Below are positions 43,365 to 52,000 of a stretch of 64,000 bases of DNA, piece by piece. Origin of the DNA: Lacinutrix jangbogonensis (GTDB lineage Bacteria > Bacteroidota > Bacteroidia > Flavobacteriales > Flavobacteriaceae); NCBI RefSeq assembly GCF_000797445.1, contig NZ_JSWF01000044.1, forward strand, positions 124,001 through 188,000. The letters are read 5' to 3'. Below the pieces are notes generated by a model that saw only the letters and a list, made by a program, of their open reading frames with translations, searched no databases and was not told the origin of the DNA. The position numbers and the translations under genes are program-made. Position 1 is the stretch's first letter; every line of letters begins with the position of its first letter.

Positions 43365-43943
43365 CTATAATTTCTTAACGTATTCTGTAATAATAACTGT
43401 TAGCGTTGGACCAACCTTACCTTCAATAAAAGTTTCATTTTCACGATCTAAACGAATGTTTCTAACTGCTGTACCTTGTTTAGCAACTTGGCTAGATCCT
43501 TTTATTTTAAGATCTTTTATTAAAACAACAGAGTCTCCAGTGTTTAAAATAACACCATTTACATCTCTGTGAATTACTTTTCCTTCTTCATCTTCACCTT
43601 CTCCTGTTGATTTCGCAAATTCTAAAACATCCTCTTCAAGATACATCATGTCTAACAAATCTTGTGGCCAACCTTCTTTTCTTAAACGAGACAACATTCG
43701 CCATGCAACTACCTGTACTGCTTGGTGTTCACTCCACATACTATCATTTAAACAACGCCAATGATTAGCATCTGTAGCTTCTGGGTCTTCAATTTGGTCC
43801 ACACATGTTTTACAAGCTGTAAGTGTTTCTTTTAAGCTTTGATCCTTTCTAGGCGCTAAAGTATGTAGTTGTAAATGCTCTTCGTTTTGGCATAATTCGC
43901 ACTTACCATCTGCACGTTTATTTAATTCTCTTTCTAAACTCAT
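43365..43943 (-). CDS. PhnA/YjdM-like zinc-ribbon protein
   Basis: The 192-residue protein starts with a zinc-ribbon-like pair, CELCQ and CKTCVD, then a helical region (WRMLSRLRKEGWPQDLLDMM). It ends with the PhnA domain (RDVNGVILNTGDSVVLIKDL, KIKGSSQVAKQGTAVRNIRL) with the characteristic GTxxxxI-L pattern. The PhnA domain is widespread; despite its name, a role in phosphonate use is not established, and a binding function is likely. There is no export signal. It converges with the DUF4407 gene. Confidence 0.88.
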   Translation of the reverse strand: MSLERELNKRADGKCELCQNEEHLQLHTLAPRKDQSLKETLTACKTCVDQIEDPEATDANHWRCLNDSMWSEHQAVQVVAWRMLSRLRKEGWPQDLLDMMYLEEDVLEFAKSTGEGEDEEGKVIHRDVNGVILNTGDSVVLIKDLKIKGSSQVAKQGTAVRNIRLDRENETFIEGKVGPTLTVIITEYVKKL

Positions 43944-44005
43944 AAGTATGTTATATGAGGCAAAAGTAAGGAATATTCTTTAGAAGATTTTCAGTTAAAG
44001 ATAGT

Positions 44006-44371
44006 TTATAAATTCAAGCTATCACGCAACTTTTTAGTCATCCCTTTTACAACCATATCGTAAGAATGGTCTATTAATTCCATAATAAACTTGGATGATA
44101 ATTCACCTTTGTAGATATAAATAGAATTCCAGTGTTTTTTATTAGAATGCCAGCCCCCAACAATACTTTCGTATTCTTCTCGAAGTTCTAAGGCGTAATC
44201 TGGATTACATTTTAGGTTTAATGAAGCTAAGCCTTGTTCCCATTTATCTAAAGGAGCTAATGCAAACATTTTTCCGGCGACTTTAAAGACTAGTGTACTT
44301 TGGTCGAAGGGGAAAGTTTCCTCCGTATGTAATTTACTAAGACAATAATCTCTAACTTGTTCTATGTTCAT
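44006..44371 (-). CDS. MmcQ/YjbR-family protein
   Basis: This 121-residue protein matches the YjbR family throughout: FPFDQSTLVFKVAGKMFALA, then LNLKCNPDYALELREEYESI and GWHSNKKHWNSIYI. The fold resembles a DNA-binding CyaY-like domain, but the function is not established. Its start overlaps the stop of the decayed GNAT gene at 44368 (ATGA), so the two were translationally coupled. Confidence 0.88.
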   Translation of the reverse strand: MNIEQVRDYCLSKLHTEETFPFDQSTLVFKVAGKMFALAPLDKWEQGLASLNLKCNPDYALELREEYESIVGGWHSNKKHWNSIYIYKGELSSKFIMELIDHSYDMVVKGMTKKLRDSLNL

Positions 44372-44760
44372 TTTAGCAGACGTTCCATTACTTTTTCGGG
44401 TTGCATAAGTTTGTAGTAACCAAATAAGCTATATAAACTGCAAGCATATAATATTTTTAACATCCAAACGTTACAAGGTTGAAATTTCGGTTCATTATTT
44501 ATTGCCCTCATTCGTTTTTTTGAATAGCCGTTTCCTCTCTATTTTGACAAAATAAAAACGTCCATTATATAAGTAAAAACCAGCTAATCTGTAACTATGC
44601 GTGCAAAACCAACTTGTTTGTTGTCGAGATACACACCAAAACAAAAAGAATGTTATATTGATGTTTTAACAGCCTCAAGACTTCTTCGTTTAGACCAATA
44701 CGCATTTGTTAAAAACTCATAAATTAAATTTAAATCTAGACGCGTTTTATCTGTTGATAT
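44368..44760 (-). pseudogene. GNAT N-acetyltransferase with three nonsense codons
   Basis: One frame on the minus strand reads through almost the whole domain: ISTDKTRLDLNLIYEFLTNA, YWSKRRSLEAVKTSI, stop, HSFCFGVYLDNKQVGFARIV, TD, stop, LVFTYIMDVFILSK, stop, RGNGYSKKRMRAINNEPKFQ and NVWMLKILYACSLYSLFGYY, ending at a normal TGA at 44368. The stops sit where other family members have sense codons (for example Tyr before RGxGYSKK). There is no frameshift, so the damage is recent. It begins directly after the DUF4230 gene. Confidence 0.85.
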
Positions 44761-44761
44761 C

Positions 44762-45376
44762 TCAATCGTTTTTCAACCTCTTTGTCTCTTCAGTATCAAT
44801 CAATAATGCCGAATAATCCAGTTTCCAACCAATAGTCTGCACCATACCTTCTATAATTAATATTGAATCTAAAGCTTCTTTTTGAGCCATTTGAAACAAA
44901 CCACTTTGTGGTACTTTATCTCTAATATGAAGCTTAGCTTCGTTATGTAAATCTGTTAAATCTTCCGCTTGAAACTTATTAAACATCCCATCTTGTTTAT
45001 CGTAATATTTTAAATTTGTTTCTATGGAAAGAATTTCCGCAAGCGGAAAATGTTTTAAAGTCACCATTTTAGTTTGCGGATTGGCATCCATTAATATTTT
45101 AGACAAATCGAATCCAACATGTGCTTTAGCGTCAATAATTACTAATGCTTTCTTCTTACTTGAAACCAATTTTAAAAAACGTTCCTTAACATCTTCATAA
45201 TGGTAAATTTCTGCAAAATCACCTTCTACACTAATAATTTTACAGACTCTTTTAATCTTATCTAAAAGGATAACAGATTGCGCATTTGCCAATTGTTTTC
45301 CTTTTATATGTTTTATATAGGTTCCAACACCTAAAGTGCCTAAAACCCCAAATATGATTGCGAAAACTATATCCAT
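44762..45376 (-). CDS. DUF4230-family membrane-anchored protein
   Basis: This is a 204-residue protein with one N-terminal helix (DIVFAIIFGVLGTLGVGTYI) and a globular part with the DUF4230 layout: KRVCKIISVEGDFAEIYHYE, ALVIIDAKAHVGFDLSKILM and MVTLKHFPLAEILSIETNLKY. A helical end follows (LFQMAQKEALDSILIIEGMV). DUF4230 proteins are widespread and of unknown function. It overlaps the upstream cyclase gene by one base, and the pseudogene GNAT follows two bases downstream. Confidence 0.85.
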   Translation of the reverse strand: MDIVFAIIFGVLGTLGVGTYIKHIKGKQLANAQSVILLDKIKRVCKIISVEGDFAEIYHYEDVKERFLKLVSSKKKALVIIDAKAHVGFDLSKILMDANPQTKMVTLKHFPLAEILSIETNLKYYDKQDGMFNKFQAEDLTDLHNEAKLHIRDKVPQSGLFQMAQKEALDSILIIEGMVQTIGWKLDYSALLIDTEETKRLKND

Positions 45377-46122
45377 TATTCTATTTTATAAAGTACTGGT
45401 TTACTGGGTGTCGCATCATTCTCGAAAGGCGCAATTTGAAGGTTTAAAACATAACTTCCATCTTCCACTTTATTTGGTACATAGATAAATTCTGTAATTG
45501 TAGCTTCCGTTCTTATTTTTCTATTAACATCCCAAAAGGCTTTGTGTGCCAATAACTGACCATCATCTTTTTCCTTATCCACACTAGGCAAATCTATTAA
45601 TAAATGTAGGATGCCTTTTTCTCTTATAAAATGCGCTGCTTCTTCTGTTAAGTAAGGCCAATTGGTATGAGAATATTGCTTCGCTTTTTTATCTTTAGTA
45701 TTCGGCATTGTACGTATAACTATTGCTTCTGGCGATTTCCGTTTTAATAAATACTCAATTTGGTTTTTAGAAATCACCCGGTCTTCTCCAACCACTTCTG
45801 GAGCAACAGATATTACTTCTGCAGTAAACATAAAGCGTTTTAAGCATTTATTTATGCTATAAAATTTCTCGGTAATATGTCCAACACATTCTGTGTGCGT
45901 TCCGTGCGCATGCGGATTAAAATAGATATTATTAAAGTTAACAGCTGCGCCTTCTTTTACGCTTGCAACCCAATCATCTATAATTACAGGTTCAATTTTT
46001 GGAGGCTCTAAATACCATGCATTTGCATTACTCGTTAAAGCACGCAAAGGCATAGAAATGTCTAAAGGCTTGGATAAATCTATTTTAATTCTTTTTGAAT
46101 TTACTTGTATTATTGTATTCAT
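45376..46122 (-). CDS. Cyclase-family protein (kynurenine formamidase-like)
   Basis: The 248-residue protein carries the cyclase-family metal motif FNPHAHGTHTECVGH (H-G-T-H) near residue 72, and INKCLKRFMFTAEVIS and LLIDLPSVD further on. Related enzymes hydrolyse formyl-kynurenine or other amides; the substrate here is unknown. The family usually has Asp in HxGTHxD, but here Glu follows (THTE), a variant seen in Bacteroidota. It is the first gene of a set of coupled genes with DUF4230 (1-base overlap), the broken GNAT and YjbR. Confidence 0.85.
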   Translation of the reverse strand: MNTIIQVNSKRIKIDLSKPLDISMPLRALTSNANAWYLEPPKIEPVIIDDWVASVKEGAAVNFNNIYFNPHAHGTHTECVGHITEKFYSINKCLKRFMFTAEVISVAPEVVGEDRVISKNQIEYLLKRKSPEAIVIRTMPNTKDKKAKQYSHTNWPYLTEEAAHFIREKGILHLLIDLPSVDKEKDDGQLLAHKAFWDVNRKIRTEATITEFIYVPNKVEDGSYVLNLQIAPFENDATPSKPVLYKIE

Positions 46123-46159
46123 TTATGCCGAACTTGTTTCAGTAACTTTTGAAGATTAG

Positions 46160-46396
46160 TTATAAGTCTAAATATAAGTTTTTTAAATCTGGATTAAGCA
46201 AATTAATTAAATTCACTTTTCCAATTTTTAATCTGTTTCTCTCTTTTAAAAACCATTGGATATTCAGAAAGTTTTTGGAAACACATTAACTCATTAATAT
46301 TATATCTCTTAGTAAAGTCGGTTGCTCTAACTTCCATATGCAGTGCACTCCAACTTTTAAAACACCTGTTGCTCCAACTTATAAAACAGTTTTATT
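46160..46396 (-). pseudogene. GIY-YIG endonuclease remnant
   Basis: Minus-strand pieces in order are KTVL, stop, VGATG (the GIY-YIG core strand with one Tyr lost to a stop), then after a frameshift ATDFTKRYNINELMCFQKLS, EYPMVFKREKQIKNWKSEF, a stop, and after another shift LINLLNPDLKNLYLDL. The block AxxREKQIKxWK followed by LI...NP is diagnostic of single-domain GIY-YIG proteins. The start and the first strand are missing. It lies in the gap between the cyclase gene and hemW. Confidence 0.75.
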
Positions 46397-46466
46397 TTTA
46401 TTACTTAAAATATACATAAAACCTGTTTTTATATTGAAAATTTTGATTCTTTGAAAGATACTGAAA

Positions 46467-47609
46467 CTAGTTCAGCATAAAAAGGTCTGAAGCAATACCA
46501 TCGCTTAAAAACTTACCTTTTTTAGTTACTTTTAATTTTTTATCCTCAATATACAACAAATGTTCATCAATATGTTTTTGTGCTTGTTGCATCATGTAGT
46601 TTTCAAAAACAATGCCAAAACTAACTCTTATTTTTTCTATCGAAACTCCCCAAACGGTTCTCAAGCCTGTCATTACATACTCGTTATATTGATCGGTTTT
46701 TGTTAAGGTTTCAGTTTCAATTGGCAATTCGTTATTTTGAATAGCCTTTATATATTTTGTGTTATTTCTCACATTCCAACCACGTTGCTTCCCATTAAAA
46801 GAATGTGCAGAAGGACCAATACCTAAATAAGCTTTTCTTTGCCAGTAAGCCGAATTGTTCCTGCTAAAAAACCCTTCTTTTCCAAAATTAGACAACTCGT
46901 AATGCACAAAATTATTAGCCTCTAATGTATCTATTAAAATATGAAATTGCTCTTGCGCTAAAGCATCGTCGACATTATCAATAACACCTTTTTCTATAAA
47001 AGAAGCTAAAGCTGTTTTTGGCTCTACAGTAAGCGCATAACTTGAAATATGGTTAACACCAAAACCCAAAGCAATGTCTATATTCTCTTGCCATTCTTGG
47101 TTTGTTGTGCCTGGAATACCATAAATTAAATCGAGAGAAATGTTCTTGAAATGCTTTACCGCTTCTTCTAAACTCTGTTTTGCTTCTTGTTTATTGTGCG
47201 CACGATTCATGAGTTTTAAATCTTTTTCATGAAAAGATTGAATACCTATTGACAATCGATTAACTGGACTTTTAGAGAGTTCGAGTATTCGATTATTAGA
47301 TAAATCGTCTGGGTTAGCCTCTAAAGTGATTTCTGGGCTTTCTGAAACTTTATAGTTTTTGTAAACAGAATCTATTATTCTATTTAGTTCTTCGGAAGTT
47401 AAAAGCGATGGTGTTCCACCTCCAAAATAAATGGTTTCGACTGTTGTGTTTTTAAATTCGCTTTTTCTAATTTCTATTTCTGAAATTAAGGCATTGATTA
47501 ACTCGTCTTTCTTTTTCAATGATGTTGAAAAGTGAAAGTCGCAGTAATGGCAAGCTTGCTTGCAGAATGGTATGTGGATGTATATTCCGGACATTTTTTC
47601 GGTGCTCAA
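46467..47609 (-). CDS. hemW: HemW-type radical SAM protein
   Basis: The 380-residue radical SAM protein has the cluster motif PFCKQACHYCDFHFS (CxxxCxxC near residue 15). It lacks the extra Cys of coproporphyrinogen oxidase HemN after YC, so it is HemW, the heme chaperone form. YFGGGTPSLL and the SAM-binding TLEANPDD are present, and NRLSIGIQSF and GFGVNHISSYALTVEP match HemW. It starts right after the KAP-type gene, one base apart. Confidence 0.92.
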   Translation of the reverse strand: MSTEKMSGIYIHIPFCKQACHYCDFHFSTSLKKKDELINALISEIEIRKSEFKNTTVETIYFGGGTPSLLTSEELNRIIDSVYKNYKVSESPEITLEANPDDLSNNRILELSKSPVNRLSIGIQSFHEKDLKLMNRAHNKQEAKQSLEEAVKHFKNISLDLIYGIPGTTNQEWQENIDIALGFGVNHISSYALTVEPKTALASFIEKGVIDNVDDALAQEQFHILIDTLEANNFVHYELSNFGKEGFFSRNNSAYWQRKAYLGIGPSAHSFNGKQRGWNVRNNTKYIKAIQNNELPIETETLTKTDQYNEYVMTGLRTVWGVSIEKIRVSFGIVFENYMMQQAQKHIDEHLLYIEDKKLKVTKKGKFLSDGIASDLFMLN

Positions 47610-48863
47610 TTATCTAATATCAATCGTTTTTGACTTTTCTAATTTATACCAATAAATAAATTGTTCTGAGTTTTCTTGAATAGAATTTTCATCCATATCT
47701 GAGATTTGATAATTATTTATTTCCACACTGTCTACTATAGAATGATTATACTCTTTTATTTTATTAAAAAGAAAATCAACATCTATTAATTTTTTCATGT
47801 ATTCATAATTATCCCTTGTTAATCCTCCAAAAAACTCATTATTCCAGAAGGTAGGAAAATTCCTAATAAATAATTCCACTGACTCTACATTCACTAAACT
47901 TTCCTCTATGTTTTTTTTGTAATCTTTTGGATTATGTTTTTTCCAATAATGCATAATCATTTTATTAGAGATATTCTTAACATCATAATAAAATGGACTA
48001 TCACTAATATTAAACTCTATTTTTGAAACAATTATTTTTTCTAATTCTTCTTTATATACTTTTTCGTCTTTAAATTCCCTAGTAAAATGACACAATTTGA
48101 CTACATCCATTTTATTAGCCAACTCTATTATAAATTTACTTTCCGTAGCATCATCACTACTTAGTTTTTTTGCAATATTTTCAATTATTCTAATTGAATT
48201 ACTATATCCGTAAATGTCTATTCCATAATCAGGGATAATATTAAGGTTATCAATTATAAATTCATAAAAGAAATTCCTACCGTCTTCAACTGAAACATTT
48301 TTAACTAAATCTTCAATTTTATAATATGCTCTATGTCCAGCTATTTGTTGAAAAAAATCTTCAAATAATATTCTTAATTCATCTGAATCCTCTTCTTTTA
48401 TTCTTTGCTCAATAATTTTCAGTTTCACATTAGACACTTTTCTAAATGAATGGTAAGTAAAATACTTATCATAATGTAAAACAGAATTGATTTTCAAGTT
48501 TTGATCTAATTCCTCTGCATCTATTTTATTACTCAATGGAAAACTACCATCATTAACAGGGAATAAAAGGTTAAAAATCATAAAGGACTTCTTATGTTTA
48601 TCTAATATAGATTTTCTAGTACCATTTATAGGTAAAGGATTACTTGAAGCTTCATCATTAAAATCTATATTAGAATTCAAAAAATTAAAAGAATGTTTTT
48701 TTAATATGTTATATAATTCTTCATCTTTCACTTTCAAGCTTTCAATCCAAAATAAATCTATAAGATTTACTTCGTCTCCTATAGAAAAAGCTCCAATCAA
48801 AAAAGAATTTAAAACTTTCAAAATCTCTCTTGGACTATTAAAAAAAACGGCCTGAAAACTCAT
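47610..48863 (-). CDS. C-terminal part of a frameshifted KAP P-loop ATPase
   Basis: This 417-residue frame lacks a P-loop. Its first residues, FFNSPREILKVLNSFLIGAF, are the KAP signature that follows the ATPase core (tPReixrxLNs), and helical repeats without known motifs follow. It starts inside, and in another frame from, the N-terminal part at 48838-49758. The two frames meet at a run of eight A (T on the coding strand) at 48840-48847; removing one base gives a single 700-residue KAP protein. It can only be translated separately through the ATG at 48863, which would give a product without ATPase motifs. Base composition is more A/T-rich than in hemW. Confidence 0.7.
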   Translation of the reverse strand: MSFQAVFFNSPREILKVLNSFLIGAFSIGDEVNLIDLFWIESLKVKDEELYNILKKHSFNFLNSNIDFNDEASSNPLPINGTRKSILDKHKKSFMIFNLLFPVNDGSFPLSNKIDAEELDQNLKINSVLHYDKYFTYHSFRKVSNVKLKIIEQRIKEEDSDELRILFEDFFQQIAGHRAYYKIEDLVKNVSVEDGRNFFYEFIIDNLNIIPDYGIDIYGYSNSIRIIENIAKKLSSDDATESKFIIELANKMDVVKLCHFTREFKDEKVYKEELEKIIVSKIEFNISDSPFYYDVKNISNKMIMHYWKKHNPKDYKKNIEESLVNVESVELFIRNFPTFWNNEFFGGLTRDNYEYMKKLIDVDFLFNKIKEYNHSIVDSVEINNYQISDMDENSIQENSEQFIYWYKLEKSKTIDIR

Positions 48864-49758
48864 ATAGAATTAATATAAATTCCTCTTCTTTATTTGTCTT
48901 AAGCTTTTTAAATAAACTCTTCTTTATTAAATCAAATTTTGATTCAAAAAAGTATTTCAAATCTTCCTCTTCAATTCTAGGCAAGTGAATTGGTATATTA
49001 ATTATTTTCTCTAAAAAAAACCTACCATCTTTTATTTCATCACCATATCTTTTACTTATCGCCTTAGACACATGTTCCGAATCTAATGGTATTAAATATA
49101 TAAAGTTATTAAAATTACCATTTAACTTTACGATTTTTAATATTGTATAGATTTCATCTTTATCCAATCTATCAATGTCATCAATAAAAACTACAATTTT
49201 ATAGTTAGAAACTTTTAATGCTTCATTAACTTTATCCTTAAGCTTATCTAACGTAATATCTTTTCCAACGAAATCTTCTCCTAAAGCTTTAAATATCTCA
49301 CTAGGCTCAAAAGTAGCCGAAATTTTGTTTGTTGTAGAAATTCCAGCTGATGCTGAAATCTTAACAGCTTTAAGGTACTTACTAAATCTTAAAATACCTT
49401 TACCTACTTTCTGCAAGTTTGAATTTTTATCTACAAACATTGTTTTTGCTAACCCATCAAAAAAATCAAAAAGCATTTCTTCTTCAGTTGAATATCGCCA
49501 GGGATTAAAATGATACTTCAATATTCCTTTTTGAGCTTCTGTTTTTTTCCAAACATCAATTTTATTCTCTATTAGTTTTAAAAAAGATGTTTTGCCTTCT
49601 CCCCATTTACCATAAATCCCAATAGTCAATGGATTTGAATCATTAGAATTAAGCTGAATCAGTTGCTGAACTTTTAAGGCATAATGTTCGAAATTAAATA
49701 AATCATCTTCAATTCTTTCAATTGGATTATCTCCTAAAAAATGTGTGTTTTCAGACAT
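48838..49758 (-). CDS. N-terminal P-loop part of a frameshifted KAP-family ATPase
   Basis: This 306-residue frame carries the KAP ATPase core: Walker A GIYGKWGEGKTSFLKLI near residue 50, the FNPWRYSTEEEMLFDFF block, Walker B VVFIDDIDRLDKDEIY near residue 192, and FLEKIINIPIHLP. KAP NTPases bind membranes or take part in defence and exclusion of phage and plasmids. Here no transmembrane pair is visible between the two Walker motifs. The chain stops after YEFSGRFF at a TAA created by an eight-base homopolymer; the rest continues in another frame (47610-48863). It sits between ruvC and hemW. Confidence 0.78.
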   Translation of the reverse strand: MSENTHFLGDNPIERIEDDLFNFEHYALKVQQLIQLNSNDSNPLTIGIYGKWGEGKTSFLKLIENKIDVWKKTEAQKGILKYHFNPWRYSTEEEMLFDFFDGLAKTMFVDKNSNLQKVGKGILRFSKYLKAVKISASAGISTTNKISATFEPSEIFKALGEDFVGKDITLDKLKDKVNEALKVSNYKIVVFIDDIDRLDKDEIYTILKIVKLNGNFNNFIYLIPLDSEHVSKAISKRYGDEIKDGRFFLEKIINIPIHLPRIEEEDLKYFFESKFDLIKKSLFKKLKTNKEEEFILILYEFSGRFF

Positions 49759-49798
49759 ATATAAATTTTAAAAATAGATTCCTACCTGCGCAGGAAAA

Positions 49799-50353
49799 TC
49801 ATTTCTTAACCCGTTTCTCATTCTGCTTTACAAAAGCACTCCAACCAGAATAACTTTTACCAATCTCAATACGCCCTTGATTATAAAAATGGCAAACTGC
49901 TGCAGCTAAACCATCCATAGAATCTAAATTTTTAGGTATTGTTTTTAAACCCAGCATACTTTGCAACATTTTCGCAACTTGTTCTTTACTCGCATTACCA
50001 TTTCCGGTAATTGCCATTTTTATTTTTTTAGGAGCATATTCTGTAATGGGCACTTCGCGAGACAAACCTGCTGCCATGGCGACTCCTTGCGCGCGACCAA
50101 GTTTTAACATACTCTGTACATTTTTACCAAAAAAGGGTGCTTCAATTGCAATTTCGTCTGGATGATGGGTGTCTATTAACTCAATAGTACGCTCGAAAAT
50201 AAGCTTGAGTTTAAGGTAATGGTCGTCGTACTTTTTTAAATCAAGCTCGTTAAGTTGCAAAAAATGCATCTTTTTATTTACCACTTTTATGAGTCCGAAA
50301 CCCATAATTGTTGTTCCTGGATCGATACCTAAAATTATTTTTTCTTCTGCCAT
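49799..50353 (-). CDS. ruvC: Holliday-junction resolvase RuvC
   Basis: The 184-residue endonuclease has catalytic acidic residues in GIDPGTTIMGFGLI (Asp11), IEAPFFGKNVQSM (Glu) and LDSMDGLAAAVCH (Asp), and APKKIKMAITGNGNASKEQV is the family block. It resolves four-way DNA junctions made by RecA and RuvAB. The gene starts at the stop of a beta-barrel gene with no gap, and a KAP-type gene lies between it and hemW. Confidence 0.96.
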   Translation of the reverse strand: MAEEKIILGIDPGTTIMGFGLIKVVNKKMHFLQLNELDLKKYDDHYLKLKLIFERTIELIDTHHPDEIAIEAPFFGKNVQSMLKLGRAQGVAMAAGLSREVPITEYAPKKIKMAITGNGNASKEQVAKMLQSMLGLKTIPKNLDSMDGLAAAVCHFYNQGRIEIGKSYSGWSAFVKQNEKRVKK

Positions 50354-50980
50354 TTAATTACACGTTCTACAACCACTTAAAGACACTGAAGCTCCAACAG
50401 TTAATGTAAGCATATTACCATTAAAACTTCCTGTTCCATCTGCAATAGGATCGAAATCTTTTGCAAACCCTACAATATAAGAAGTATCTATAAATAACGA
50501 AAGTGTTCTAGAAACACCATAATGTAACTCTATTCCAGCCATTGCGTTTAAATACGAATTTTTATTCTCGCTATAGAAACCCAAAGGTTTTATCATGGTA
50601 TATCCTGGGCCAGCATGCACAACAATGCCCATATTTTCTGGTAGAAATGAAATATAATTTTTAGTATCGTAAACAATTTGCACGTTTATTCTAGTGAAAT
50701 TTAATTTAAAATCTGGAGCTGTTTTTGCATTCGAGAGACGGTTATAGCCAAAATCGAGTTTAACTCCTAATAACGGTTTAAACATATGCTGAATACCCAA
50801 ATTAATAGTTGGGAAATTAGTTGCTTTAGCTTGAAACGGTTTCACAAAACCTGTTTGAGAAGGACTATTTAATCCAACTGCAAACAGCGCTTTCCATTTA
50901 CTAGCCTCTTGCTGAGAAAAACTTAAAGTACTCACTAAAAAGAATGCTAAAAGCGAATAGTAATTAAAATTAGACTTCAT
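50354..50980 (-). CDS. Outer-membrane beta-barrel protein
   Basis: This 208-residue protein has a signal peptide (YYSLLAFFLVSTLSFSQ) and strand-turn pattern (WKALFAVGLNSPSQTGFVKP, QHMFKPLLGVKLDFGYNRL, NIQVIYDTKNYISFLP). It has the LTLTVGASVSLSG end of OmpA-like-barrel proteins and a last CRTCN. It is on the same strand as ruvC and abuts it. It has no peptidoglycan-binding domain. Its ligand is unknown. Confidence 0.7.
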   Translation of the reverse strand: MKSNFNYYSLLAFFLVSTLSFSQQEASKWKALFAVGLNSPSQTGFVKPFQAKATNFPTINLGIQHMFKPLLGVKLDFGYNRLSNAKTAPDFKLNFTRINVQIVYDTKNYISFLPENMGIVVHAGPGYTMIKPLGFYSENKNSYLNAMAGIELHYGVSRTLSLFIDTSYIVGFAKDFDPIADGTGSFNGNMLTLTVGASVSLSGCRTCN

Positions 50981-51025
50981 TGTGTAATATTTGGTTTATT
51001 TTGCAATCACTATTCATTAACGCTT

Positions 51026-52000
51026 TTGAACAACGCAGTATCATACAAAACTAAACAATTCTTTTTTGTACTTATTAAATTAAGCATTGTTGTTGGTGCT
51101 TTTTATTTTATTTACAACAAATTAGTAAATAATGGTGCCATAGATTTTTCTGAATTCATTACATATTTGACTAAAAATAACGTTTTTTCGACTGAAAACA
51201 TTCTTTTCTTACTCTTTCTAAGTAGTTTTAATTGGTTTTTGGAAATACTAAAATGGCAAAAACTAGTTTCTTATATTAAGAAAGTATCCTTTTTTGAAGC
51301 TTTACAACAAAGTTTAGGTTCGCTTACAGCATCTCTTTTTACACCAAATCGCATAGGTGAATATGGGGCAAAAGCCATCTATTTTTCAAAGCAATTTAGA
51401 AAACGAATACTATTATTAAACTTAATTGGAAACATGATGCAAATGGCAGTTACTGTTATTTTTGGTTGCATCGGATTTTTGTTTTTTGTAAGCCAATATC
51501 CAATTGAAATTAATGCCTATCGTGTAACTAGACTAGTAATAATTGTTTTAATGGTTTTTGGATTATTATTCATTGGAAGTAAACAGAAAAAGTTTAAAAT
51601 AAAAGGTTTCTCTTTTGAAAAGGTCAAGCAATTTATTAAAGACTTGCCGTTTAGCATTAGCGGATTTAGTTTCTTAATATCGGTTTCACGATACTTAGTA
51701 TTTTCTTTTCAGTTTTACTTTTTATTACACCTTTTCGGAGTTGAACTCGCCTATTTAGAAGCTATGATTATTATTACATCCATGTATTTATTGGCTTCTA
51801 TAATTCCGACTCTATTTATATTAGATGTGGTAGTTAAAGGCAGTGTTGCAGTCTATTTATTCTCGTTTCCTGGTGTTAACGAATTCACCATATTATCAAT
51901 AATTACTATAATGTGGTTATTAAATTTTGTGCTTCCAAGTGTTTTTGGAAGTTATTATGTGCTTAATTTTAACGTCGAGAAACAAAACGATTCGCTATGA
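51026..52000 (+). CDS. Flippase-like (lysylphosphatidylglycerol synthase transmembrane / UPF0104) protein
   Basis: The 324-residue membrane protein has about eight helices; the UPF0104 hallmark LTASLFTPNRIGEYGAKAIY is present near residue 103. The start is TTG at 51026, since no ATG lies in frame before the first helix. It overlaps the glycosyltransferase by 4 bases. Such pairs move and decorate lipid-linked sugars, so it may be a lipid-linked glycan transporter. No synthase domain is attached. Confidence 0.85.
   Translation: MNNAVSYKTKQFFFVLIKLSIVVGAFYFIYNKLVNNGAIDFSEFITYLTKNNVFSTENILFLLFLSSFNWFLEILKWQKLVSYIKKVSFFEALQQSLGSLTASLFTPNRIGEYGAKAIYFSKQFRKRILLLNLIGNMMQMAVTVIFGCIGFLFFVSQYPIEINAYRVTRLVIIVLMVFGLLFIGSKQKKFKIKGFSFEKVKQFIKDLPFSISGFSFLISVSRYLVFSFQFYFLLHLFGVELAYLEAMIIITSMYLLASIIPTLFILDVVVKGSVAVYLFSFPGVNEFTILSIITIMWLLNFVLPSVFGSYYVLNFNVEKQNDSL

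Noticed and set aside
48838-48863. Programmed -1 ribosomal frameshift at the poly-T of the KAP gene
   Set aside because: A -1 slip at T-TTT-TTT gives the wrong frame; the downstream frame needs +1 or loss of a base. An indel is simpler.
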